A program made the translations under genes and the position numbers. The notes below the pieces were generated by a model. That model saw nothing but the letters and a program-made list of their open reading frames with translations. It ran no database searches and had not been told where the DNA came from. Positions 1 through 6,888 of a stretch of DNA of 24,287 nt are shown here, one piece after another. How positions within the stretch are numbered: the stretch's first letter is position 1; each line of letters starts with the position of its first letter. This stretch comes from an uncultured Collinsella sp. (lineage in GTDB: Bacteria > Actinomycetota > Coriobacteriia > Coriobacteriales > Coriobacteriaceae): contig URUW01000004.1 in the NCBI GenBank assembly GCA_900551205.1, positions 1 to 24,287 of the forward strand, given 5' to 3'.

Positions 1-374
1 TCCTCACGCGTCGCCGCGACCACCGTACGCGACACCAGACGCGCTCCGGCCACCATGTCGTTGGCGGCACAACCCTCAGTAAAGCTCTGGACGTCGCCTT
101 TCTGGACAATCTTGCGTTTGAGCTTGGGAGCGCACACAAAGGTGCCCCTCCCCTGCTGTCGGTTGAGATATCCCGCGCGCGACAGCTCCTCGATGGCGCG
201 GCGCACGGTGATGCGCCCCACGCCATAGGACTTTGCGAGCTCCATCTCGGAAGGAATGCGCGAACCGGCCGCGTACACGCCGCGCGCGATCTCGCCCTTT
301 AGGTCGTCCATGACCTGCTGGTACAGCGGCACGGCGGACACGTCGGCACGCTCGGTTTTATCGTCGGTTGCCAT
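1..374 (-). CDS. GntR/HutC-family transcriptional regulator, 3' part cut by window edge
   Basis: The visible N-terminal ~124 residues contain a complete GntR winged-helix domain (about residues 15-80): PLYQQVMDDLKGEIARGVY, then RIPSEMELAKSYGVGRITVRR and GYLNRQQGRGTFV. The effector-binding (UTRA) domain has only begun when the sequence runs off the window. It closely resembles the regulator at 2622-3341. The ATG is at 374-372, only 2 nt after the recQ stop codon. GGAG lies 7 nt upstream inside the recQ 3' end, so the gene is probably translationally coupled to recQ. The family represses catabolic genes and is released by a sugar phosphate or similar effector. The target is not visible here. 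Confidence 0.9.
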   Translation of the reverse strand, partial: MATDDKTERADVSAVPLYQQVMDDLKGEIARGVYAAGSRIPSEMELAKSYGVGRITVRRAIEELSRAGYLNRQQGRGTFVCAPKLKRKIVQKGDVQSFTEGCAANDMVAGARLVSRTVVAATRE

Positions 375-376
375 CG

Positions 377-2359
377 TTACGCTCCATCTCGCGCATGCTC
401 GGACTCAAACTCTTCAATCGCCGCCATAAACTGCTCGCCAAAGGCGTCGGCCTTTTTCTCGCCGATGCCGTTGACCTGGATAAGCTCGTCGCGCGTCTGC
501 GGGCGCAGGCGGCACAGGCCGCGCAGGGCCTTGTCGGAGAAGACCATATACGGCGCCATCTCCAGCTCGGTCGAGATCTCCTTGCGCAGGGCGCGCAGGC
601 GCTCGAACAGCTCGGCATCGTCGCCCACGCGCGGACGCTGATCCAGCTCGGCCTCCTCGCGCAGCAGGTCCACTGCGCGGCGGGCGCGGGCCGAGGCCTT
701 GCGCTTGGACGCGCGGCGCTTAACAGTAAAGGCAAACGCCTCGTCCTCGACCTCGCCGGCACGCGGACCCAGGCCCACGACCGGATACTGCCCCTGTGAG
801 GTGGCCAAATAACCGCGGCCGCACAGCTGGCCGATGATGTCCTTGATGCGGCCGACCGATTCGCTCGACAGCTCACCATAGCCGCGATCCCCGTCCAGAT
901 GCATCTGGCGAATGCGCTCGGTGTTGCCGCCGTGAAGCACATCGGCGATGAGCGACTTGCCAAAGCGCATGGGACGCGTGGCCACATAGCGCACGGCGGC
1001 GCGAGCCATACCGGTGACGTCCTCGACCTCGAACTGCGTGAGGCAGTTGCTGCAGTTGCCGCAGCCCTCGGCGTCGTCTGTGGCGGTGGCGCCCGCACCA
1101 GCCGCAGCAGCATGCTCGGCCGCGGCCTCGTCGCCAAAGTAGCGCAGCATGTATTCGCGCAGGCAGCCGGTAGTATTGCAGTAGCCCTCCATCTGGCTGA
1201 GCAGACGATATCGATTCTGGAGCGCCCACGCGCGTTGCTCGTCATCGAGCGCCTCGTCGGCAGCGTCGCCGCGGTCGATCAAAAAACGACGCATGCGAAA
1301 ATCGTTGCCGTTCCACAGCAGGTGGCAGCTGGCCGGATCGCCATCGCGGCCGGCGCGGCCCGCCTCCTGATAGTAAGCCTCGATGCTCTCGGGCACGTTG
1401 TTATGGATGACGTAGCGCACGTTGGGCTTGTCGATACCCATGCCAAAGGCGTTGGTGGCGACCATCACCTGAATGTCGTCGTCGATAAAGGCACGCTGGC
1501 TCTGACGACGGGCGTCGTTGCCCATGCCGGCATGGTAGCGGCCCACGCGAATGCCGCTGGGGCCCAACGCCTCAGCAAGCTCGCCTGCCAGCACATCGAC
1601 GGTCTTGCGGGTCGAGCAATACACGATGCCGCTCTCGCTCGAATGCGCGATCACATAGTCGCGCACCCACGCGGTCTTAGCCTTGTCGCCCATCTCCTCG
1701 CAGCCAAAGTAGAGGTTCTTGCGATCGAAGCCCGTCACCACCGTCGCCGGGTTTTGCAGGCCGAGCATCTGCTGAATGTCCGCACGCACGCGCTCAGTCG
1801 CTGTAGCGGTAAAGGCCGCCACGATGGGGCGCTGCGGCAGGGAATCGATGAACTCGCGAATCTGCAGATAGGCGGGACGGAAATCCTGACCCCATTGGCT
1901 CACGCAGTGGGCCTCGTCAATGGCCACGAGCGGAACGCCGATGCCGCCTTCGACCGCAGCTTCCTGCGCAAAGGCCAGAAAACGCGGCTCGAGCAGGCGC
2001 TCAGGTGCCACATACATAAGCTGGTAGCGACCCTCGCGCGCCCGCTTGAGCACGGTATTTTGCTGAGCCGGCGTAAGGCTGGAGTTGAGATAGCTGGGGC
2101 GCGCGCCCGCCGCGAGCAGTGCGCGGGTCTGGTCCTCCATAAGCGACAGCAGCGGACTCACCACAAAGGTGATGCCGGGCAGCATGAGCGCGGGCACCTG
2201 GTAGCAAATGGACTTGCCGGCGCCTGTGGGCATAACGCCCAGCGCATCGCGACCGGCAAGGATCGCATCGACCATGCGGTCCTGCCCCGGGCGAAACGAG
2301 GTGTAGCCAAAATAGGCGCCGAGCGTGTCGAGCGCCATCTGCTGCATGCTATCGGTCAT
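377..2359 (-). CDS. recQ: ATP-dependent DNA helicase RecQ
   Basis: RecQ is a 3'-5' DNA helicase acting in recombination and stalled-fork repair. The 660-residue product has Walker A GAGKS (residues 46-50), DEAH (148-151), TATATER and the QEAGRAGRDG motif VI (331-340). The RQC zinc site is Cys399, Cys433, Cys436 and Cys439. A C-terminal HRDC domain (about 580-655, with VNGIGEKKADAFGEQF) is present. Length and domain order are normal for bacterial RecQ; a short Ala-rich insertion (413-430) lies between the first and second zinc ligands. The ATG at 2359 follows AGGA at 4 nt. A GntR gene starts 2 nt after the stop codon. Confidence 0.97.
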   Translation of the reverse strand: MTDSMQQMALDTLGAYFGYTSFRPGQDRMVDAILAGRDALGVMPTGAGKSICYQVPALMLPGITFVVSPLLSLMEDQTRALLAAGARPSYLNSSLTPAQQNTVLKRAREGRYQLMYVAPERLLEPRFLAFAQEAAVEGGIGVPLVAIDEAHCVSQWGQDFRPAYLQIREFIDSLPQRPIVAAFTATATERVRADIQQMLGLQNPATVVTGFDRKNLYFGCEEMGDKAKTAWVRDYVIAHSSESGIVYCSTRKTVDVLAGELAEALGPSGIRVGRYHAGMGNDARRQSQRAFIDDDIQVMVATNAFGMGIDKPNVRYVIHNNVPESIEAYYQEAGRAGRDGDPASCHLLWNGNDFRMRRFLIDRGDAADEALDDEQRAWALQNRYRLLSQMEGYCNTTGCLREYMLRYFGDEAAAEHAAAAGAGATATDDAEGCGNCSNCLTQFEVEDVTGMARAAVRYVATRPMRFGKSLIADVLHGGNTERIRQMHLDGDRGYGELSSESVGRIKDIIGQLCGRGYLATSQGQYPVVGLGPRAGEVEDEAFAFTVKRRASKRKASARARRAVDLLREEAELDQRPRVGDDAELFERLRALRKEISTELEMAPYMVFSDKALRGLCRLRPQTRDELIQVNGIGEKKADAFGEQFMAAIEEFESEHARDGA

Positions 2360-2458
2360 GGTTTCCTAACGTTCAAGTCATCTGCCGCCGATTATACGCC
2401 GCCACGCGGACCGGTGCCGCGCCGCTGTCGGCCACGGGCGATGCAATCCGAAGGGAAC

Positions 2459-2553
2459 GAGCGTGGATTTTTGGACACTTTCCGGATGAGCGTGGATAAT
2501 CTCCCACTTTGAACCCGTCACCAAACCAAAAACGGGAGATTATCCACGCTCAT
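2459..2553. repeat. 20-bp perfect inverted repeat with a partial third copy
   Basis: The arms at 2486-2505 and 2534-2553 are exact reverse complements over 20 bp, with a 28-nt loop. The arm contains GAGCGTGGATAATCTCCC. A partial copy, GAGCGTGGAT, occurs at 2459-2468 in the same orientation as the left arm. The element lies between the 3' end of the GntR gene and the recQ start. It has no T-tract on either strand, so it is not a standard intrinsic terminator. It is probably a dispersed intergenic repeat or a structured leader; function is unknown. Confidence 0.75.
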
Positions 2554-2580
2554 TCTGCAGATTGCCGCTCTGGCGGGCTT

Positions 2581-2621
2581 GCAGCGTCGGCCCGTTACGC
2601 GGTTTGGTAAAACCGCGTAAC
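2581..2621. repeat. Stop-codon hairpin repeat, copy 1
   Basis: A 12-bp perfect stem (2594-2605 with 2610-2621, loop GGTA) directly abuts the stop codon of the GntR gene. It is preceded by GCAGCGTCGGCCC. A second copy at 11083-11123 matches 35 of 41 positions, and two stem pairs differ in a compensatory way. There is no T-run, so it may block 3'-5' exonucleases or mark a repeat element rather than terminate. Confidence 0.7.
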
Positions 2622-3341
2622 TTACATCACCATGACGTAGCGGCTACCCACGTAGTACTGTTTGCCGAGCAAAACCGGCTCATCGTTGGGACCGGTAAAG
2701 CCGGCGCGCAGGTTGAGCAGCGGATCATGCGGGGCAATGCCCAGCTCGGCCGCCTGCTCGGCATTAGCTCGAACGGCCTCGACCGTACGGTAGCCAACCG
2801 AGACAATCGGCGTTCCGCCAACACGCTCGACCTCGGCAAAAATCGACTTGTCCTCAAGATCGGCCGTCAACAGCTCACGGTAGGCGTCAAACGGCACAAA
2901 GATGTTCTCCTCAAAGATGGGCTCGCCGTCGGCCGTACGCACGCGCTTGATATGCAGTAGCAGCGCATCCTTCTGCAGACCAAAGAACTCCATCTCGTTT
3001 TGGCGCGCCGGAACGATCTGGCGATCGACCACGTGCGCACCGGCCTTCATGCCGTTGCCGGCACACAGCGCGGTAAACGTCTGCAGCGTCGAGGCATGGA
3101 ACTGACGATTGATGTGCGGTGTGGAAACAAAGGTGCCGCGGCCCTGTTGCTTAACCAGGTAGCCATCGGAGCACAACTCCTCGACGGCGCGACGCACCGT
3201 AATGCGGCTCACGTCGTACTGCTCGGCAAGCTCGAGCTCGGACGGAATACGCTCCTTGGGTGCATAAACACCTTTCTCGATCGCATCTTTGATTTCGTCA
3301 TAAATCTGCTGGTAAAGCGGTGCATTTTTGGGTGCAGGCAT
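2622..3341 (-). CDS. GntR/HutC-family transcriptional regulator, probable local regulator of the PTS/SIS genes
   Basis: This 239-residue regulator has an N-terminal winged helix (about 8-75: PLYQQIYDEIKDAIEKGVY, SRITVRRAVEELCSDG, KQQGRGTFVS) and a UTRA effector-binding domain (about 95-235, typically for sugar phosphates). Length is standard for the HutC subfamily. The ATG at 3341 has only a weak Shine-Dalgarno (AAGAG at 9 nt). An 11-bp palindromic motif at 3380-3390 upstream recurs before the EIIAB and EamA genes. This makes it the best candidate for the repressor of those genes and of itself; the assignment is inference from shared sites. A hairpin repeat abuts the stop codon. Confidence 0.93.
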   Translation of the reverse strand: MPAPKNAPLYQQIYDEIKDAIEKGVYAPKERIPSELELAEQYDVSRITVRRAVEELCSDGYLVKQQGRGTFVSTPHINRQFHASTLQTFTALCAGNGMKAGAHVVDRQIVPARQNEMEFFGLQKDALLLHIKRVRTADGEPIFEENIFVPFDAYRELLTADLEDKSIFAEVERVGGTPIVSVGYRTVEAVRANAEQAAELGIAPHDPLLNLRAGFTGPNDEPVLLGKQYYVGSRYVMVM

Positions 3342-3379
3342 ATCTAATCACTCTTATCGAAATATCGAAATAACTAATA

Positions 3380-3390
3380 CGTATATAACG
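3380..3390. promoter_or_regulatory. Candidate GntR operator (autoregulatory)
   Basis: CGTATATAACG, which reads CGTTATATACG on the minus strand, is an odd-length dyad of the GT-N5-AC form expected for GntR proteins. It is immediately followed on the minus strand by TATTAG, a possible -10 box. Near-identical sites occur at 10806-10816 and 9524-9534. Confidence 0.55.
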
Positions 3391-3432
3391 TCTAGTTTCA
3401 TGTTACCTCATATTGATAAAACGATACACCCC

Positions 3433-3477
3433 ACCTACCAAAAAGCGACAGCTTCATTTTGGTAGGTTTTATCTGGT
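3433..3477. repeat. CTGTCCC-type palindromic repeat, copy 1
   Basis: The stem ACCTACCAAAA (3433-3443) pairs with TTTTGGTAGGT (3457-3467) and is followed by TTTATCTGGT. The 45-bp unit matches the copy at 5567-5611 in 41 of 45 positions. This copy carries the core as GCGACAGC. On the plus strand the stem is followed by T's and could also terminate transcription. Confidence 0.7.
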
Positions 3478-3484
3478 CAAACGA

Positions 3485-3519
3485 GAGCCCCTCGAAAGCA
3501 ACGGGGCTTTCGGGGGCTC
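3485..3519 (-). terminator. Probable terminator of the YitT gene
   Basis: A strong GC-rich stem, GAGCCCCTCGAAAGC (3485-3499) with GCTTTCGGGGGCTC (3506-3519), has one bulge. It lies about 40 bp past the YitT stop codon. The following minus-strand sequence is only moderately T-rich. Confidence 0.5.
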
Positions 3520-3559
3520 ATTCGAATGGGCTGCGCTTGACCGGCAAAAAGCCAAAACC

Positions 3560-4567
3560 CTACTTGCCGTCATCCTGCTGCAGGCTGTCCTGCTCGCTGA
3601 GGCGCGCCTGCCTGCTGGCCATGCGCGCGGGCTTGTCGGGATCGGGTACGGCCGTGGGCATGGGCTCGTCAACATGACCGCCCCACCAGCCGCCCACAAA
3701 GTTGAGCGTGTGGAACACATTGATCACGGCGCCGGGATCAATGTCGCACACCAGCTTGATAATGTCTTGGCTCTCGTAGGTCGAGACAACGGCGTGCAGC
3801 AGATACATCTTTTCGCGGCTGTATCCGCCAATGACCTCGGCGCAGCTAATGCCGTGCTGAAAATGGTCAACATAGGCGGTCATGACCTCGTCGGCCTTGC
3901 GCGTCGTGATCTGCAGCGTCACACGGTCGTAGCGACGATAGAAACTGTCGATGGTCTTGGTCGAAATAAACTGGAACACGATGGAGTACGCCGCATTGTC
4001 CCAGCCAAACATAAAGCCAAAGATCGCCAGGATAAAGCAGTTGAAACCAAAGATGACGCCCCAGATAGTCTTGCCCGTGTGGTTGGAGACCCACAGCGCG
4101 ATAAAGTCGGTGCCGCCGGTGGATGCGCCGGACTTTAGCGCGATGGCAGCGCCCAGACCCGAGACCACGCCGCCAAAAATGATGAGCATAATCTTGTCGC
4201 CCAAAAACGGGGCAAAGTGAAAGATGTTGAGGAACAGCGACGAGAGCACGACCTGCATCATCGAGAAGATGACGAAGCGCTTGCTAATGCCGCTCCAGCA
4301 TAGGAGCGCCACGGGGATGTTGAGCGCGAGCATACCGAGCGAGATGTCGATGTGGACGCCGCCGAGCGAGGTAACGCGATCGAGTAGGACCGCGACGCCG
4401 GTGAGACCGCTCGGAAGCAGGTCGGCGGGTTGAATGAACGCCTGGATCAGAAATGTCTGGAGAACGGCAGAAATGGTGACCGCCACGGCGGTGATGGCGC
4501 GGCGGACGATGGTGAGGCGGCCGAGCACGAGCACGCGGTCCGTGAGCTGATCGATGGCATTCGCCAC
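3560..4567 (-). CDS. YitT-family membrane protein with C-terminal DUF2179 domain
   Basis: A 335-residue integral membrane protein. Five to six hydrophobic segments span about residues 20-210 and include PSGLTGVAVLLD and the family-typical GASTGGTDFIALW (147-159). A soluble DUF2179 domain follows (about 215-292: DRVTLQITTRKADEVMTAYV, ending DPGAVINVFHTLNFVGG). The last ~40 residues are a charged tail. The function of the family is not established. The start is GTG at 4567, chosen because GGGAG lies 5 nt upstream. It appears to be a single-gene unit. Confidence 0.92.
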   Translation of the reverse strand: MANAIDQLTDRVLVLGRLTIVRRAITAVAVTISAVLQTFLIQAFIQPADLLPSGLTGVAVLLDRVTSLGGVHIDISLGMLALNIPVALLCWSGISKRFVIFSMMQVVLSSLFLNIFHFAPFLGDKIMLIIFGGVVSGLGAAIALKSGASTGGTDFIALWVSNHTGKTIWGVIFGFNCFILAIFGFMFGWDNAAYSIVFQFISTKTIDSFYRRYDRVTLQITTRKADEVMTAYVDHFQHGISCAEVIGGYSREKMYLLHAVVSTYESQDIIKLVCDIDPGAVINVFHTLNFVGGWWGGHVDEPMPTAVPDPDKPARMASRQARLSEQDSLQQDDGK

Positions 4568-4703
4568 GTAGGCTCCCTTCGAAGGCAGATGTAGTTGTGG
4601 GGCATGTCGGCGATTGTAGCATGGAGCGACAGAGGGCGCCTCAATTCACCCTCTCTCGACAACCAAAACGGGACCGGTAACCCCACAACCAAAGGCCCAA
4701 ATT

Positions 4704-4827
4704 CTAAGTGAGTAGACTTTTCGCAACCTGCCGAGCACAGCCAATAACAGCCACCTCTCCGACCTGCGGTTTTACTAAGGCAGATACGCTTTGTGCTCGG
4801 CATGTGCCAAAAAGTCTACTCACTTAG
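4704..4827. mobile_element. MITE-like element with 36-bp imperfect terminal inverted repeats
   Basis: The left end (4704-4739) and right end (4792-4827) are inverted repeats: the outer 18 bp are identical (CTAAGTGAGTAGACTTTT), 7 bp are mostly divergent, then 11 bp are identical (TGCCGAGCACA). The ~52-bp interior has no ORF. No clear target-site duplication is seen. The shape fits a non-autonomous element or a long imperfect hairpin; no transposase lies nearby. Confidence 0.55.
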
Positions 4828-4878
4828 TCCGAGTCGAAGCCAAACGGATCTAAATTGAAGCCAAAATGAGCCAATCCA

Positions 4879-4912
4879 CCGCAAGAGACGTGTGAATCCG
4901 CACTTCTTGCGG
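4879..4912 (-). terminator. Possible terminator hairpin of the HAD gene
   Basis: An 8-bp stem, CCGCAAGA (4879-4886) with TCTTGCGG (4905-4912), starts 10 bp past the HAD stop codon. There is no immediate T-tract, so termination is uncertain. Confidence 0.35.
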
Positions 4913-4922
4913 CGAATTGACG

Positions 4923-5552
4923 CTACAAAGCGGTCAGAATGTCGGCGAGGTTGTCGATGACGGCGTCGGCTCCCGTTTGGTCCAGGTTAACGCCCTCGTG
5001 CGGACGCAGTGCCAGGACGCGGGCGCCGGAGCGCTTACCGGCCTCGATGCCCAAAGGCGAGTCCTCGATAACCAGGCACTCGGCAGGCTCCACCCCCAGC
5101 GCCTCCATGGCACGCAGGTAGATCTCGGGGTCGGGCTTAAACGCACTGCACTCGTGACCGCTGATGGTGTAGTCCAGCACGTCGGCGATACCGGCAATCT
5201 CCACCAGCTCGTCAATGAGCTCGCGATAGGACGAGCTCGCGATGGCACACTTGACGCCGCGCTCGTGCAGCTCGCGCATCACCGGCTCCGTCTGCTCGTT
5301 GAGCAGCTCGGCATACGGAACAGGGTGAACCGGGCTGTAGACCTGTTTGTACTCAACGCGCAAGCGCTCGCGCAGCTCAACATCGTCGGGCACCAGCGAC
5401 TTCCAGATGGCAGGCTCGTTAGACCCCGAAAGATCGGGGATCTCGTCAAAGTGGAACCCCTTTTCCTCCATAAACGCCACGCGGCGACGGTTGTAGAACC
5501 ACTCGGTATCGACCAGCACGCCGTCCATATCAAACAGCACTGCCTTGATCAT
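4923..5552 (-). CDS. HAD-superfamily hydrolase, beta-phosphoglucomutase-like subfamily
   Basis: The 209-residue protein has all four HAD motifs: DMDGVLVDTE (residues 8-17, nucleophile Asp8 and acid Asp10), ASSSY (105-109), Lys139 in FKPDPEIYL, and VIEDSPLGIEAGK (161-173). A helical cap follows motif I. The family includes sugar-phosphate phosphatases and beta-phosphoglucomutases; substrate cannot be told from sequence. The ATG at 5552 is preferred over the one at 5558 because GGAGG lies 8 nt upstream of the former and nearly touches the latter. It lies downstream of the PTS/SIS operon but behind a strong terminator and a palindromic repeat, so it is probably transcribed separately. A role with the PTS sugar is plausible but unproven. 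Confidence 0.92.
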   Translation of the reverse strand: MIKAVLFDMDGVLVDTEWFYNRRRVAFMEEKGFHFDEIPDLSGSNEPAIWKSLVPDDVELRERLRVEYKQVYSPVHPVPYAELLNEQTEPVMRELHERGVKCAIASSSYRELIDELVEIAGIADVLDYTISGHECSAFKPDPEIYLRAMEALGVEPAECLVIEDSPLGIEAGKRSGARVLALRPHEGVNLDQTGADAVIDNLADILTAL

Positions 5553-5566
5553 ACGCATCTCCTCCC

Positions 5567-5611
5567 ACCTGCCAAAAAGGGACAGGTTTATTTTGGTAGG
5601 TTTTATCTGGT
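5567..5611. repeat. CTGTCCC-type palindromic repeat, copy 2
   Basis: The stem ACCTGCCAAAA (5567-5577) pairs with TTTTGGTAGGT (5591-5601), with the core AGGGACAGGTTTA between. It sits in the leader of the HAD gene, a few bases before its Shine-Dalgarno, so the fold could influence translation. It shares 41 of 45 positions with the copy at 3433-3477. Confidence 0.75.
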
Positions 5612-5642
5612 GTTTTGCGACGCGACAGACACGCCCCCAAAG

Positions 5643-5674
5643 CAAAAAGGGGACGGGGCGCAAACCCCATCCCC
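5643..5674 (-). terminator. Intrinsic terminator of the PTS/SIS operon
   Basis: On the minus strand GGGGATGGGG and CCCCGTCCCC form a 10-bp stem (one G-T pair) followed by TTTTTGC. It lies about 35 bp after the SIS stop codon. This is a canonical rho-independent terminator. Confidence 0.85.
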
Positions 5675-5708
5675 TCTCAATCAACCCGTAAGGTCTACTT
5701 ACTTGTGA

Positions 5709-6692
5709 TTAGTAGGAAAGCTTCCACATGTAGCGACGCATGGTCAGCGGGTGCTGACGGGCCTCGGCGATCTGGTTGCCGTACTCGCGCATAACGGCGA
5801 GGTGCAGCAGCGGGTTGAAGTAGGTGACGACGCTTGCCGGCACGGCGTCGGCCAGGCCGTAGTCCTTGGAGTCGATCAGAGCGACCTTGGCGCCCATGCG
5901 CTTAAGGAAGGTGAGGGCGCGAGCGTCCATCGGACGGGTGGCACCGTCGGACATGAAGAAGACGTAGGGCTTACCCTCGGTGGAAACCTCGAACGGGCCG
6001 TGGAAGTACTCGCCGGTGTTGTACGCGGCGGCGTCGATCCACTGCATCTCGGTGAACAGGAAGGCGGCGTGAGAATAAGCCATCTTCTCGGAGGCACCGG
6101 AGGCCATGAAGTAGATCATCTCGTCGTCCTTGAAGTCCTGGGCGAACTGCTTGGCGAGGCCCTTGGCGGACTGAGCGGCGTTCTCGCAGAGCTCGAAGAC
6201 GTTGGTGAGGCCGGTGATCATGTCCTCGTAGTGGTCATAGCCTTCGGTCTGCTGAAGGATCTCGACAGCAAGAGCGATGGCGTAGCCGGGCTTCTCGCAC
6301 TTGGCAGCGTAGTTGGCGTGGAAGCCGTGAACGATGACGTGGTCGGCGTCGACGGTCAGAGCGGAGCCAGCCTTGTTGGTGAGGGAGACGACCGGGCAGT
6401 TGTGCTTCTTGGCGGTCTTGTTGGCCTCGACGGTCTCGGGCGTGGAGCCACCGAGGGAGCAGGTGATCACGAAGGTGTGCTCGTTGACCCAGGAAGGCGT
6501 GTCGTAGTTGAACTCGTTAGCGGTGAAGATCTGAACGTTCAGCTTGTCCGTGTTGTTGGCCAGGAAGTACTTGGCGGGGTAAAGGTCGGACATGGAGGCA
6601 CCGCAGCCGACGAAGGCGACGCTGTGAATCTCGTGGTTGGACAGGACGTCAGCGACGATCTGCTTAGGGAGGTTAAGGTCGATCTCGTACAT
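5709..6692 (-). CDS. SIS-domain sugar-phosphate enzyme, fructosamine-6-phosphate deglycase-like
   Basis: This 327-residue cytoplasmic protein has two SIS folds. The first carries FVGCGASMSDLYPAKYF (28-44) and CSLGGSTPETV (78-88). The second carries MASGASEKMAY (196-206) and NTGEYFHGPFEV (225-236). The C-terminus RRYMWKLSY matches the RRY...Y end of FrlB-type deglycases. Those enzymes split 6-phosphorylated Amadori compounds into glucose 6-phosphate and an amine. Glu228 in GE-x-x-HGP corresponds to the conserved, probably catalytic Glu of the family. The ATG at 6692 was chosen because AAAGGA lies 9 nt upstream; an earlier ATG at 6701 abuts it. It is the last gene of the PTS operon, 196 bp after EIID, with two hairpins between. 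The exact substrate is inferred, not shown. Confidence 0.85.
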   Translation of the reverse strand: MYEIDLNLPKQIVADVLSNHEIHSVAFVGCGASMSDLYPAKYFLANNTDKLNVQIFTANEFNYDTPSWVNEHTFVITCSLGGSTPETVEANKTAKKHNCPVVSLTNKAGSALTVDADHVIVHGFHANYAAKCEKPGYAIALAVEILQQTEGYDHYEDMITGLTNVFELCENAAQSAKGLAKQFAQDFKDDEMIYFMASGASEKMAYSHAAFLFTEMQWIDAAAYNTGEYFHGPFEVSTEGKPYVFFMSDGATRPMDARALTFLKRMGAKVALIDSKDYGLADAVPASVVTYFNPLLHLAVMREYGNQIAEARQHPLTMRRYMWKLSY

Positions 6693-6783
6693 CTGACACA
6701 TTCCTTTCGATGTTTTGCGGCGCCACATTGCCGGACGCTCGCAGGGTTACCGTGGTTAGGGCCAAGTCGCCGGCCCGTTGGGG

Positions 6784-6813
6784 ATGTGACAAAGGACTGT
6801 CCCTTTGTCACAT
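6784..6813. repeat. CTGTCCC-core palindrome, copy 3 (TGTGACAAAGG type)
   Basis: A 12-bp perfect stem, ATGTGACAAAGG (6784-6795) with CCTTTGTCACAT (6802-6813), has a 6-nt ACTGTC loop. It lies between EIID and the SIS gene. The core GGACTGTCCC is shared with the other short palindromes of this window although the arms differ. Confidence 0.65.
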
Positions 6814-6824
6814 TAGGGATGGAA

Positions 6825-6855
6825 GCCTGCCTGGGGTATGGGATGCCAGGCAGGC
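6825..6855 (-). promoter_or_regulatory. Intercistronic hairpin between EIID and the SIS gene
   Basis: GCCTGCCTGG (6825-6834) and CCAGGCAGGC (6846-6855) form a perfect 10-bp stem with an 11-nt loop. It starts about 33 bp after the EIID stop codon. Lacking a T-tract, it probably stabilises or partly attenuates the message rather than ending it. Confidence 0.5.
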
Positions 6856-6888
6856 CCCCGGGGAAAGCGGTTAGACGCTTGGTCGCGA

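Larger units (their letters stand above)
4568..4922. other. 355-bp intergenic region with repeats
   Basis: No credible gene is seen. It holds the ribosome binding site of the YitT gene, the 124-bp inverted-repeat element at 4704-4827 and a hairpin at 4879-4912 past the HAD gene. A short direct repeat GAAGCCAAA also occurs between the two structures. Confidence 0.7.

Noticed and set aside
899..2512. 537-codon plus-strand frame opposite recQ
   Set aside because: Antisense shadow of RecQ, low-complexity His/Ala/Gly composition and no domain.
2539..2547. TTATCCACG as a DnaA box or origin signal
   Set aside because: It differs from TTATCCACA by one base and is part of the inverted repeat arm; there is no cluster of boxes and no dnaA or dnaN gene.
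5690..5704. Second copy of the 4704-4827 element end
   Set aside because: Only 15 bp with two mismatches and no partner arm; too short to call.
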